This document shows, one piece after another, positions 42,473 to 52,300 of a stretch of DNA of 61,891 nt; position 1 is the stretch's first letter; every line of letters starts with the position of its first letter. The DNA is from Bacteroidales bacterium (GTDB taxonomy: Bacteria > Bacteroidota > Bacteroidia > Bacteroidales > P3): positions 1 through 61,891 of the forward strand of contig WRCN01000011.1 of the NCBI GenBank assembly GCA_009783885.1, in the 5' to 3' direction. The position numbers and the translations under genes were made by a program. The notes below the pieces were generated by a model. The model was given only the letters and a program-made list of their open reading frames with translations, had not been told where the DNA came from and searched no databases.

Positions 42473-44881
42473 ATGTCAAATATTCTTTCCGATTTAAATC
42501 CCGAGCAATCCCAAGCCGCAGCACATATCGATGGACCGCTTATGATTATTGCCGGTGCCGGATCAGGCAAAACGCGTACGCTCACGTATCGCATTGCGAA
42601 TTTGCTGCAGCATCGTGTCGATCCGTTTAATATTTTGGCGCTAACGTTCACCAATAAAGCGGCTCGTGAGATGAAAGATCGCATCTCAAACCTTATCGGA
42701 ACGGAAGCCAAAAGCGTTTGGATGGGCACGTTTCACTCGATTTTTGCACGTGTTTTACGTGTAGACGGCGAAGTTTTGGGCTATCCGAAAGATTTTACAA
42801 TTTATGATACCGATGATTGCAAAAGTCTGATCAGAGCCATCGTTAAAGAACAAAATTTAGATCCGAAAACTTATCCTGCAAGTCAAGTTTTAAGCCGAAT
42901 TTCAAACGCCAAAAGCAGCTTGATGTCGCCTGAGGAGTATTTGCAAAATGTAGAAATCCGCGCACAAGATGCAGCTGCTAAAAAGCCCATGATTGGCGAG
43001 ATTTACAAGATTTACAACGAGCGATTAAAACGTTCGTCGGCCATGGATTTCGACGATTTATTGTTCAATATGAATTTGCTTTTGCGAGATTTTCCGGATA
43101 TTTTGGCAAAATATCAACGGCGATTCAAATACATTTTGGTGGATGAGTATCAAGATACAAATTATGCACAATATTTGATTGTAAAAAAATTGGCGGCGGC
43201 ACATCAAAACATTTGTGTTGTGGGCGATGATGCGCAAAGTATTTACGCGTTTCGAGGTGCGAATATTCAAAATATTCTCAATTTCAAATCCGATTACCCA
43301 ACGTTTCAAACCTTCAAATTAGAACAAAATTATCGTTCGACCAAAACCATTGTAGGCGGTGCAAATTCTATTATTTCAAAGAATCGCGATCAAATTCGTA
43401 AAGAAATTTGGACGGAAAATATCGAAGGCGAAAAAATTCATCTTTCGAAATGCGACACCGATAAAGCCGAAGGGCTTTCAGTTGCTCAAAAAATCTTTGA
43501 AATTAAAATGAACGAACACTTGCAAAACAGTGATTTTGCAGTGCTTTACAGAACCAATAATCAATCGCGTTCGATCGAAGATGCGTTGCGACAACTCAAC
43601 ATTCCCTATCGCATTTATGGCGGACAAAGTTTTTACCAACGTAAGGAAATTAAAGATGTTTTGGCGTATTTTCGATTGGCCGTAAATCCGAATGACCAAG
43701 AGGCTTTGTTGCGTGTGATCAACTATCCTGCACGTGGAATCGGACAAACCACGATTGAGCGTTTGCGAGTTTTAGCCGATCAACATCAAGTTTCGTTGTG
43801 GGATATTGTTTCAACACCGACTTTGCAAGGCGACGAAATCAACAGCGGAACTCGTACAAAATTGGACGCATTTGCTGTGAAAATAAAAAGTTTGAATGTG
43901 GGCATCAAAACTACAGAAGCCTTTGAAATGGCAACTCAAATTTGGTTGGCATCAGGCATCAAATCTGCATTTGATGAAGAAGACACGCTTGAAGCAGAAA
44001 TGCGTTTACGCAATGTGGACGAACTGTTGAACGCCGTAAAAGATTTCACACTCACCGAACAACAAGTAGTGAACGAGGAAACCGGCGAAATTTCCTTAGT
44101 GAACAATGAATTTCGAATGTTAGACGAATTTATGTCGGACATCGCACTCATTACCGATGCCGATATAAACCAAGATGATGACAAAAATAAAGTTTCATTG
44201 ATGACTATTCATGCTGCAAAAGGGCTCGAATTTGCTTGTGTTTTCGTGGTAGGGATGGAGGAAAATTTGTTTCCATCGTCCATGTCGGTAAATACACGAA
44301 CTGAACTTGAGGAAGAACGTCGATTATTTTATGTTGCGGTAACGCGTGCCGAGAAAAAATTGTTTTTGTCGTTTGCCGAAAATCGCTTCATTTGGGGACA
44401 ATACACGTTTTGTGAACCCAGTCGATTTTTGGAAGAAATTGATCCGATGTATTTGGATAATCCCGAAGTGCTTGAAAAAACAAGTATGTTCGAGCGTTTC
44501 GAGTCTTACAAAACTTATAATAAGCCCAAACAATTTTTGGGTTCTAATTTGAGAAAAGTTGAGGCTTCGACCTCGCTCCCTTCGACTCCGCTCAGGGAGC
44601 GATTATCTCGGTCATTGAGCGGAGTCGAAATGACCGACCTTCAAAAACCAAAAAGCTTAATGTCGATGGCTGAAGCCAAATATACGCCAACTCCGCCATC
44701 TGCAGGGATTTCTTCAGAAAATTTACGAGAAAATCAAAAGGTTCATCACGAAAAATTTGGATCAGGAATTATTAAGTCCGTAGAACAAAACGGAGAAAAA
44801 ATTGTTGTGCTTTTTGACACAGTGGGCGAAAAAACATTACTTACGAAATTTGCAAAACTCCAGATTGGCCTTCCAGACTAA
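42473..44881 (+). CDS. pcrA: UvrD/PcrA-type ATP-dependent DNA helicase
   Basis: 802 residues. Superfamily 1A motifs in order: LNPEQSQAAAHIDGPLMIIAGAGSGKTRTL (Q motif and Walker A), ILALTFTNKAAREMKDRI (Ia), ILVDEYQDTNYAQY (II), VVGDDAQSIYAFRGA (III), FKLEQNYRS (IV), VSLMTIHAAKGLEFACVFVVGMEENLFP (V) and EERRLFYVAVTRAEKKLFLSF (VI). The C-terminal module HHEKFGSGIIKSVEQNGEKIVVLFDTVGEKTLL is the PcrA RNA-polymerase-binding type. It unwinds DNA in repair. Residues about 700-721, in the flexible region before that module, are encoded by a family A element (PSTPLRERLSRSLSGVE). Confidence 0.95.
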   Translation: MSNILSDLNPEQSQAAAHIDGPLMIIAGAGSGKTRTLTYRIANLLQHRVDPFNILALTFTNKAAREMKDRISNLIGTEAKSVWMGTFHSIFARVLRVDGEVLGYPKDFTIYDTDDCKSLIRAIVKEQNLDPKTYPASQVLSRISNAKSSLMSPEEYLQNVEIRAQDAAAKKPMIGEIYKIYNERLKRSSAMDFDDLLFNMNLLLRDFPDILAKYQRRFKYILVDEYQDTNYAQYLIVKKLAAAHQNICVVGDDAQSIYAFRGANIQNILNFKSDYPTFQTFKLEQNYRSTKTIVGGANSIISKNRDQIRKEIWTENIEGEKIHLSKCDTDKAEGLSVAQKIFEIKMNEHLQNSDFAVLYRTNNQSRSIEDALRQLNIPYRIYGGQSFYQRKEIKDVLAYFRLAVNPNDQEALLRVINYPARGIGQTTIERLRVLADQHQVSLWDIVSTPTLQGDEINSGTRTKLDAFAVKIKSLNVGIKTTEAFEMATQIWLASGIKSAFDEEDTLEAEMRLRNVDELLNAVKDFTLTEQQVVNEETGEISLVNNEFRMLDEFMSDIALITDADINQDDDKNKVSLMTIHAAKGLEFACVFVVGMEENLFPSSMSVNTRTELEEERRLFYVAVTRAEKKLFLSFAENRFIWGQYTFCEPSRFLEEIDPMYLDNPEVLEKTSMFERFESYKTYNKPKQFLGSNLRKVEASTSLPSTPLRERLSRSLSGVEMTDLQKPKSLMSMAEAKYTPTPPSAGISSENLRENQKVHHEKFGSGIIKSVEQNGEKIVVLFDTVGEKTLLTKFAKLQIGLPD
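44575..44635. repeat. Family A palindromic element inside pcrA
   Basis: TTCGACTCCGCTCA (44581-44594) and TGAGCGGAGTCGAA (44616-44629), separated by 21 nt. The outer arms pair: GCTCCC/GGGAGC and GGTCAT/ATGACC. Geometry and inner TCTCGGTC match the polA copy. Confidence 0.92.
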
Positions 44882-44900
44882 TAAATAAACAATAAAACAC

Positions 44901-44933
44901 TTGCTTTTTTAATTATTTTTCTATATCTTTGCA
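44901..44933 (+). promoter_or_regulatory. Promoter of the type A T9SS cargo gene
   Basis: TTG (44901-44903), 20 nt, TATCTTTGCA (44924-44933), ATG at 44959. Confidence 0.78.
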
Positions 44934-44958
44934 AGCCTTAAAAAAACAATTAAAAGTT

Positions 44959-47900
44959 ATGAAAAAACACATTTTATCAGCGGTGTTTGTCTTGTTATGG
45001 ATGGGATACACTCAAGCACAAGACATTCGAAAACCGGGCGATTTTCAAAGTAAACACACTTCTGTAAATTCATGTGCAGGGGCTGTTGCTACATTTCCAT
45101 GGTTTGAAGGTTTTGAGGCGACAACGTTTCCTCCGGCATGTTGGTCAATCCTTAATATTACAGGAACCAATCGAACTTGGGAAAGAGTTACACCTTCTAC
45201 CGGTAGCGTTCACACCGGGACAGGAGCGGCAGGACATCGCTTTTTTGCTGGTGGATTAGAAGAAACAGCGTTGATTACTCCTGCTATAACTGTTCCGAAC
45301 TATGGAAATCCAAAACTCAATTTTTGGTCCCGACACCAACTTGTAGATTATCAACATGCAAGTATACGAATATCGACAACTGTTAATACCGATATCCATG
45401 CCTTTCAAGAAGTCAAGGTGTTAACCGAAAACGAAGTATACCCTATTCAATGGAGAAATATAGAAATACCTTTAAACGATTTTTACGGAGAAACGATCTA
45501 TATTGCATTTGTGTATAGTGGCAACAACAGTAATAATTGGTTTATCGACGATATTACCGTATCGCATTTCGAAAGTTACATTGATATGCAAGCCTTAGGT
45601 ATTATACCAGAATCTGGCAGTTATGCCATGCTTTCCAGCAGTGAGGAAATTACGGTGCGCTTGAGAAACAACGGCGGACCTGCAGCAACCGGATTTGATT
45701 TGAAATTGTTTCACAACGAAACCCTAATGGCAACAGAAGTATTTACCGGTTCCATCGCAAGTTTATCAGAAGCCACGTATACGTTTAACACCACATTGAA
45801 TCTTTCGACAGAAGGCACGCACAGAATACAAGTTATTGTCGATATGCCCGGAGATCAAGTTCCGAGAAACGATACGACAACCGTAACTATTGAAAACATT
45901 GGTTGCGGAATTCGAACACTATTTCCATACTTGGAAGGCTTTGAAAATAACGGTAACGAACTGCCGACTTGTTGGACCCAACAGATTGTTAGAGGAGAAC
46001 GTGAATGGGCTATTTATACCGCCGCACAAAGCAGTCAATTGGCCATAGAACCACGGACACCATTTGCAGGCAACTACCGCGCTGTTTTCCGTGCTCCTGC
46101 AAAAGGTAGTGTAACCAGATTAATCACGCCGCCTATGGATCTCACAGCGTTAAGCAATCCTATTTTGAAGTTTTGGCACGTTCAAGAACAATATGTGAAT
46201 GATCAAGACAGTTTGAAAATTTTATATCGAACATCTGCCAATGGAGACTGGGTACTCTTGGCAAACTACAACAGTAGGGTTGGGGAATGGACTGAACGTA
46301 TGCTTCCGCTTCCTGAACCTTCAGGCCAGTATTACATCGCTTTTGAAGGCTGGGGCGAAGATGGTTATTCCGTTCAGTTGGATGAAATTTTTATTGGCAA
46401 TTACGTTGATGTGGATATTGCTGTTACGGCTATTACACCGTCGGGAACCCACCTTCAACTTTCTGCTAATCAGGACATCACGGCAACGATCAAGAACAAC
46501 GGTAGAAGTCCGGTTAGCGGATTCGGTTTGAGCTTGTTCCTTGATGGAAACCTTATTGCCACTGAAACATATACCAATACGATTCTGGGCTTAGGCGAAG
46601 GTATATACACGTTCAACCACAAATTAAATCTTTCTATATCGGGAACTTACGAACTCAAAGTTGTTACCAATTTATTGGGCGATGAAAACACGTTGAACGA
46701 TACACTAATCGTAATAGTTGTAAACAGAGATTGCAACGCACTTACATTCCCTTATGAAGAAGGTTTCGAAGGAAACATCTTTCCGCCTTATTGTTGGACT
46801 ACCGGTGCGACTAACGGAACAGGTTGGAGAAAATTGAATTATGGTGCTCACACCGGCTTAAGCAGAGCCTCCATTGCCTTTTGGGACACGCAAGAGGGAT
46901 GGTTGATTTCTCCAAAATTTTCTATTCCGACAGGGGGAGAAGACTACGTGTTAGAATTTTGGTCGCATGTTTATGAAACCCGATTCTACACGCTTTCGGA
47001 AGTGCGAGTTTCGACTACAACCCCAACCGCCAATACATCAACATTTGAATTGCTTCACGCTTTAACCGGTGCAGAAAGACCCGAGGGTGAATGGGTAAGA
47101 ATAATGCTTTCCTTAGCAGCCTATGCAGGGCAAGATATTTACATTGCATTCAGATACCAGAACCAAGGTGGCCAAACCGGACACATGTGGTCTATCGACG
47201 ATGTAAACGTCTTTAACGTGAGTACGCACATAGATGCAGAATTAGTGTCGATTTCCACTCCACCGAGTTTAAATGTGAATATGTCAAATCAAGAAACAGT
47301 AACTATTCAAGTGAAAAACAACGGAGGTGTTCCGATCAGTGGATTCAAGTTGAAACTTGAACTTAACGGCGATTCGATTACAACCGAAACCTATACCGGT
47401 TCTATCGCAAGTTTGAGAACCGAAACCTTTACATTTGCACGTAAATTAAACCTTTCGGCAAATGGCATAAGCACGATCAAGGTTACGGTCATTTTGGACG
47501 ATGATATGGAACCGAGCAACGACTCGAAAACCAAAACCGTTGAAAACAGAGTATGCCCACCTGTAACCAGTTTTCCATGGGAAGGAGAGTTTTGGGACAG
47601 CAGTCCAAATTCGATTACACCTTGCTGGATCAACCTTGGCCTTGGCCGTGAAGGAGATCTCTGGAAATGGTGGTCGGCTAACGTTGCAGGACAATATTTT
47701 GCCATATCCGAATCGTATGATGTTTTTTGGGAATACGAATTAGAACCCGACAACTGGCTGATTACGCCTCCGATTGCGCTAAATCAGCCTTATCACCTTT
47801 CGTTTAAAGTGGGTGGTTCAACGCATCCCGATAGAGCAGCAGAACACTATTCGGTGTTAATTTCCACAACAAGCATTGACCCTTCGGATTTCACGGAAGT

Positions 47901-48327
47901 TCTCACAGAAACGCTTAATCCCAATGATTATACCGAAACCATAACCGGTATGCCGAGTTATGGATTGAAAACTATTAGTATCCCGTTGGGTGCTTATATT
48001 GGAGAAACCATTCATATTGCTTTCCGTCACTGGGGAGTTACAAACCAGGAAGTGCTAATGCTTACAGACATTAAAATTCTTGATGGAGGCGATGTCTCTA
48101 TAGCTGATATGTTTAATGACGAAAACAATCCGTTGAGGGCATGGGTACAAGACAACAGATTGTATGTCGGAGGATTGACAGCAGGCGAACGTTGGAATGT
48201 GTATACTGTTACCGGAAGGTTGGTTTATCAAGGTATTGCCAACAGTGATATTGTGAATATTAAACTGGCTATTCGCGGAGTTTATATTATCCAATCAGGC
48301 AACAGAACGGTGAAAGTAGTATACTAG
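44959..48327 (+). CDS. Secreted multidomain protein with T9SS type A sorting domain
   Basis: 1122 residues from ATG 44959 (signal peptide MKKHILSAVFVLLWMGYTQAQ). Four MAM/jelly-roll-like modules of the choice-of-anchor J type each begin FP(W/Y)xEGF/W and contain PPxCW and LI(T/S)P (starts near residues 45, 315, 595 and 875). Three CARDB-like Ig modules lie between them, with repeated NNGG.P.(A/S)GF.LKL..N......TYTGSIASL.T.TF...LNLS. The last 80 residues are a type A C-terminal sorting domain (LRAWVQDNRLYVGG..AGERWNVYTVTGRLVYQG ... GVYIIQSGNRTVKVVY). Such proteins cross the outer membrane through T9SS and are attached or released. The modules suggest adhesion or substrate binding; no catalytic domain is visible. 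Confidence 0.88.
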   Translation: MKKHILSAVFVLLWMGYTQAQDIRKPGDFQSKHTSVNSCAGAVATFPWFEGFEATTFPPACWSILNITGTNRTWERVTPSTGSVHTGTGAAGHRFFAGGLEETALITPAITVPNYGNPKLNFWSRHQLVDYQHASIRISTTVNTDIHAFQEVKVLTENEVYPIQWRNIEIPLNDFYGETIYIAFVYSGNNSNNWFIDDITVSHFESYIDMQALGIIPESGSYAMLSSSEEITVRLRNNGGPAATGFDLKLFHNETLMATEVFTGSIASLSEATYTFNTTLNLSTEGTHRIQVIVDMPGDQVPRNDTTTVTIENIGCGIRTLFPYLEGFENNGNELPTCWTQQIVRGEREWAIYTAAQSSQLAIEPRTPFAGNYRAVFRAPAKGSVTRLITPPMDLTALSNPILKFWHVQEQYVNDQDSLKILYRTSANGDWVLLANYNSRVGEWTERMLPLPEPSGQYYIAFEGWGEDGYSVQLDEIFIGNYVDVDIAVTAITPSGTHLQLSANQDITATIKNNGRSPVSGFGLSLFLDGNLIATETYTNTILGLGEGIYTFNHKLNLSISGTYELKVVTNLLGDENTLNDTLIVIVVNRDCNALTFPYEEGFEGNIFPPYCWTTGATNGTGWRKLNYGAHTGLSRASIAFWDTQEGWLISPKFSIPTGGEDYVLEFWSHVYETRFYTLSEVRVSTTTPTANTSTFELLHALTGAERPEGEWVRIMLSLAAYAGQDIYIAFRYQNQGGQTGHMWSIDDVNVFNVSTHIDAELVSISTPPSLNVNMSNQETVTIQVKNNGGVPISGFKLKLELNGDSITTETYTGSIASLRTETFTFARKLNLSANGISTIKVTVILDDDMEPSNDSKTKTVENRVCPPVTSFPWEGEFWDSSPNSITPCWINLGLGREGDLWKWWSANVAGQYFAISESYDVFWEYELEPDNWLITPPIALNQPYHLSFKVGGSTHPDRAAEHYSVLISTTSIDPSDFTEVLTETLNPNDYTETITGMPSYGLKTISIPLGAYIGETIHIAFRHWGVTNQEVLMLTDIKILDGGDVSIADMFNDENNPLRAWVQDNRLYVGGLTAGERWNVYTVTGRLVYQGIANSDIVNIKLAIRGVYIIQSGNRTVKVVY

Positions 48328-48338
48328 TCCAAAGTGTT

Positions 48339-49322
48339 TTAATCAAAAAATCGCGGAGCAAAATCAATATTTTGATCGTCGTTGTCGAAAATTCGGATGC
48401 GATAGTTGACCATGAGCTCGTGTGAACCGAAACTTCTTCGGTTTGTAAATGTTTTTCCGAAATACTTATAATCGTAAGCATATCCAACTCGAAGGTTTGG
48501 GCCTAAATAGATACCGAGCATGGCAATAATAGCCTCATCGTTTCGGAAGGTTCCTCCAATCCAAAACTTGTTTTTGAATTCAACAAGCGCTCCAAATTCG
48601 TAGAACCAGTCGATTTTATCCTTTATGGGGAGCGTATCGTTTCTGTGAGTTGAAAACACGCTTGAAACTTGGGCTCTTGGTGTGAGTCGAACATTCTTGT
48701 TTAGATCAATTGCGTATTCGGCAAATCCGTAGGCATTCATCGGAAGGTTAAACCAATCAAACGGACTGTTTCTGTCGTTCGTATAGAGAAATCGCGAAAC
48801 ATGGGTTGCCGAAAGTCCGACGATGAATTTGGGTGTTGAGTAGGTTACACCTAAATCCACATCTGCTTTCCATCGGGATTGCCCCATAAGCATTCTGATG
48901 ATTTCCGGATCAACTTCCGGTTCATTAACGGTTGTACCTCCAAATTTTCGATGTATGAATCCGGCACCGATACCCAAAGAGAGATAGTTTTCTCTACCAA
49001 TTCTGACATGGTAGGCATAGGCGGCTTTCACGTTGAAAAGATTATTATTCCCCACTTGATCACCGAAGGCGGAGAACCCAACACCGGCACGGATTTGCTC
49101 TAAATACGTATTCGCATTAAATACGATTGTTCTTGGAGCACCTTCAAAACCTGCCCATTGTTGGCGAGCGAACAGGTAAGCGTTAGCATAATTGGAAAGT
49201 CCGGTTGCCGCAGGATTGTTGTTGAGCTTCGAAAACATCTGTTGGCTCAATTGAATATCCTGTTGTCCTCGTGCGAAAATGCCGAGAAACAAAGCTAAAG
49301 TAAAAGTAAAGTATTTTTTCAT
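48339..49322 (-). CDS. PorP/SprF family type IX secretion outer-membrane protein
   Basis: 327 residues, signal peptide ending ARGQ. The start QDIQLSQQMFSKLNNNPAATGLSNYANAYLFARQQWAGFEGAPRTIVFN is the family hallmark (F..N....NPA..G, R.QW.GF.GAP). The remainder is beta-strand rich, consistent with a barrel. PorP/SprF paralogues are usually encoded next to, and needed for secretion or attachment of, a large type B sorting-domain protein. That is the arrangement here: its ATG is 6 nt downstream of the stop of the 2690-residue gene. It converges on the type A cargo gene with an 11-nt gap. Confidence 0.93.
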   Translation of the reverse strand: MKKYFTFTLALFLGIFARGQQDIQLSQQMFSKLNNNPAATGLSNYANAYLFARQQWAGFEGAPRTIVFNANTYLEQIRAGVGFSAFGDQVGNNNLFNVKAAYAYHVRIGRENYLSLGIGAGFIHRKFGGTTVNEPEVDPEIIRMLMGQSRWKADVDLGVTYSTPKFIVGLSATHVSRFLYTNDRNSPFDWFNLPMNAYGFAEYAIDLNKNVRLTPRAQVSSVFSTHRNDTLPIKDKIDWFYEFGALVEFKNKFWIGGTFRNDEAIIAMLGIYLGPNLRVGYAYDYKYFGKTFTNRRSFGSHELMVNYRIRIFDNDDQNIDFAPRFFD

Positions 49323-49328
49323 ATTGCG

Positions 49329-52300
49329 TTAGAGTACAGTGACTACACCTGTTTTCGTAGATTTAGTATTGCAGTTATCATCGTTACAAATGGAAATAAT
49401 GTAGAAATAGTCGCCACGGTCAACCATTCTGTTCGTTTTTTGGTCGCGACCATCCCAGCCGTCTTTACCTGTTTTTCCTTGTCGATTAGGCGTGGTTTTA
49501 GCCTCGTAAATGATACCTCCCCAACGGTTGAGAATGGTGATTTCGTCAACGCCTTCCATGAAGGTTTTATTGACACCTCCGCTGACCGGTGTGAAGGCTC
49601 CAGGAATAGGCCCGAAATCTTTCGAACTTCCTGACAATACACGAATATCAATAAAGATGCTATCTCTGCTCTCACAGGCATCTGCGTTGGGATCATAAAC
49701 AATTAACTTGAAAATTTGAGAATTGAAAATCAAATCCGAAAAGGCAATTGGGGAATTATCGGAACGGGGGAATATCGTTGGAGAAAATGTTTCTGTATCC
49801 CAATAAATAAGATACGGATAACCGCTCGGACGATAACCACCATCTGTTATTTCAGCTTCAAAACGGAGTTTTTCGCCTAACCACACGGAATCGTGTACCG
49901 TGCTGAGCGTGCGTACAACCTGATCTTGCCAACCGTTGATTATTTTAATCACATCAACGTTGGTCAGGGTTGCAGTAAGCGGCGGTATGGCTTTAATCCG
50001 GAACGTATCGGTAATGGAAATCCACTCAAATTCCGTTCCTTCCGGATTGACTTGCACATTATTAAATCCCGTAACAAAATAGTATTTTATTTCTTCGTTT
50101 CCAAATATGATATCCGGAATTTCAGGACTGGTACCAATTAGTTCATGTCGACCAGTAACAGGATTAAATGTGAACCATTCTTGTCTGTATTTTCCCACTT
50201 CTCCTCCCCTATGCTCAATGGTCATTTCGAATTCTGAATTTGAACACACCGAATCCCAGTGTATCACCGTGAAACTGTAAGACCCTTCAACAACCAAATA
50301 GATGGTATCTCTTGTTATACAGGCTTGTCCGATAAGGTTTTCGCTTACTTCCGTAACTTGAGCTACAAAAGTTTCGATAGGCACGTAAGCAATTTTTAAA
50401 TGAGCCGTATCACCATTCTCTGACAGGTTGAAACGATTTTCCGCCCAAGACAGACCTATAGGTATCCAATCAATTGCATGGCTCAGATCAGAAGGTGTTG
50501 CCTGTCCGATGGATTGAACAGATTCAATGTAAAAGAAAACATCTGTATCTTTGTATACCGTTGTATCTGCCGATTGGTAGACACTACGCAAAACGATTGC
50601 CGGTTCCACTTCAAGCGAATATATAGTATGGGTAGCTCCGCAACCGGTTCCGGAATTCGCGTAAACACTAATCGTTCCGGATTCTATGCCGGGAATAAAT
50701 ACCACCACATTCGTTGTGTCTGTTTGGTCAATATAATTATCCGTAATAATCCAATCATTGGGGAATGTCCATATAAACGTCGGCAAGGTGTTAACATACT
50801 GAGGATCTACTTTCAATTTCCCAATCACCGTATTGCCGGAACAGAAGCGCATATCGGCAATAAAATCATCCAACGTAGCATCCAATAAAGGCTTGATGGA
50901 ATCGGCAGGCGTAATCGTAAATATAGCTTGTTTGAATCCGCAAGAATTTTCTGCTGTAACTCTCAGTCTGAACGGGTCTACGCCCACATTTGGAAAGTAA
51001 ATAGAGTCGTTTAGCGGACGAGTGGTATCTATGCTGTACTCAGGAGCATAACCAAGACCAATCGTATCCCATCTAAAAATAGTTGTCCAACGGTCGAACT
51101 TAAGACTCAGTCCAAAAGGTTCAACATGCTTACAAGGCCATGGATTTTGCACAAGTTCAGGTATGGCAGGTTGATTTTGTACAGGTACAGAAAGTGTAAT
51201 CGGTATGGACCATCCGCAAGTGCTTGCTGTATCATAAAAGCGAACAGAAAGCGTAATGCTATCTTGTGAATTACCTTTTGGCACGATGAATTTTATAATA
51301 TCGTCGTATATCGATGTTCCTTCCACTGTTTGCAATTGCTGATCCGGACAATCCTCACATTGCCACCAAATCCACGTATTCGACGACATAGGAGGATTCG
51401 CAGCAGTGATGCTTGTTATCGAAGCTGTCAGCATTGAATTCTCGCAAATGTTGCCTCCACTTGGATTGGTTTGGATAAAGACGTTTTCGTATGTTGTTCG
51501 CCGTTCAACAGGAGCAAGAATAATTTTTGCTTCACTCGTTCCGCAACTTCCAACGGCGCTCACGCGGATAGTGTCAACCCAAGAATTTCCACTGCGATAG
51601 ATCGGGGCAAGCAACACAACCGTGTCATAAATTTCGCTGTGATAAATCATTTTCCAACCTCTGATCGTATCGGCCGCAGCGGTCGAAATATCATAATTGA
51701 AATATACGTTGTAATCTGTATATTTTTCAACAGTAATGATCAGCGTATCGTTCATACACGTTAATGGCTTGTTTTCAAAAACCTCAAACTCAATTGTTGG
51801 CATCGTGTCGGCATAAATGGTGTAAATTTGAGTGCCTTCCCATTCCGGATAATCCACATGAGAACAATATCCTCGAATATTGGAGAATATAAATTGTACG
51901 CTATCTCTATCCGGATCCGAACTTTGAAGGAAATCCACAACAATAATATCAGGCAGGTTAGGTGGAATAGGTGTAACAATTACAGTTTCATTTTTAGTGT
52001 AGTCTAACTCAAACGTTACATAAGGATCAGAACGTTTTACTGTATAAACTATCGTACTGTCAATACAGGGCGACATATCGCCTATGAGTGCTATTCTCGG
52101 ACTGTTTAGAATAGTAATTGTATCCCGCAATGGTGCACTAAACTGCGGACGCTCACACGTGGTGCTATCAATAGCTCGCACCTCAACAACGATTTTGTTG
52201 TATTTCCAATCTTCAATCTCGAATGTAAGTATATTTTCGGCTTGAACAACGTCTAACAACATGCTGAAATTCGGTGAAACATTAAAATTCCTTGGATCAA

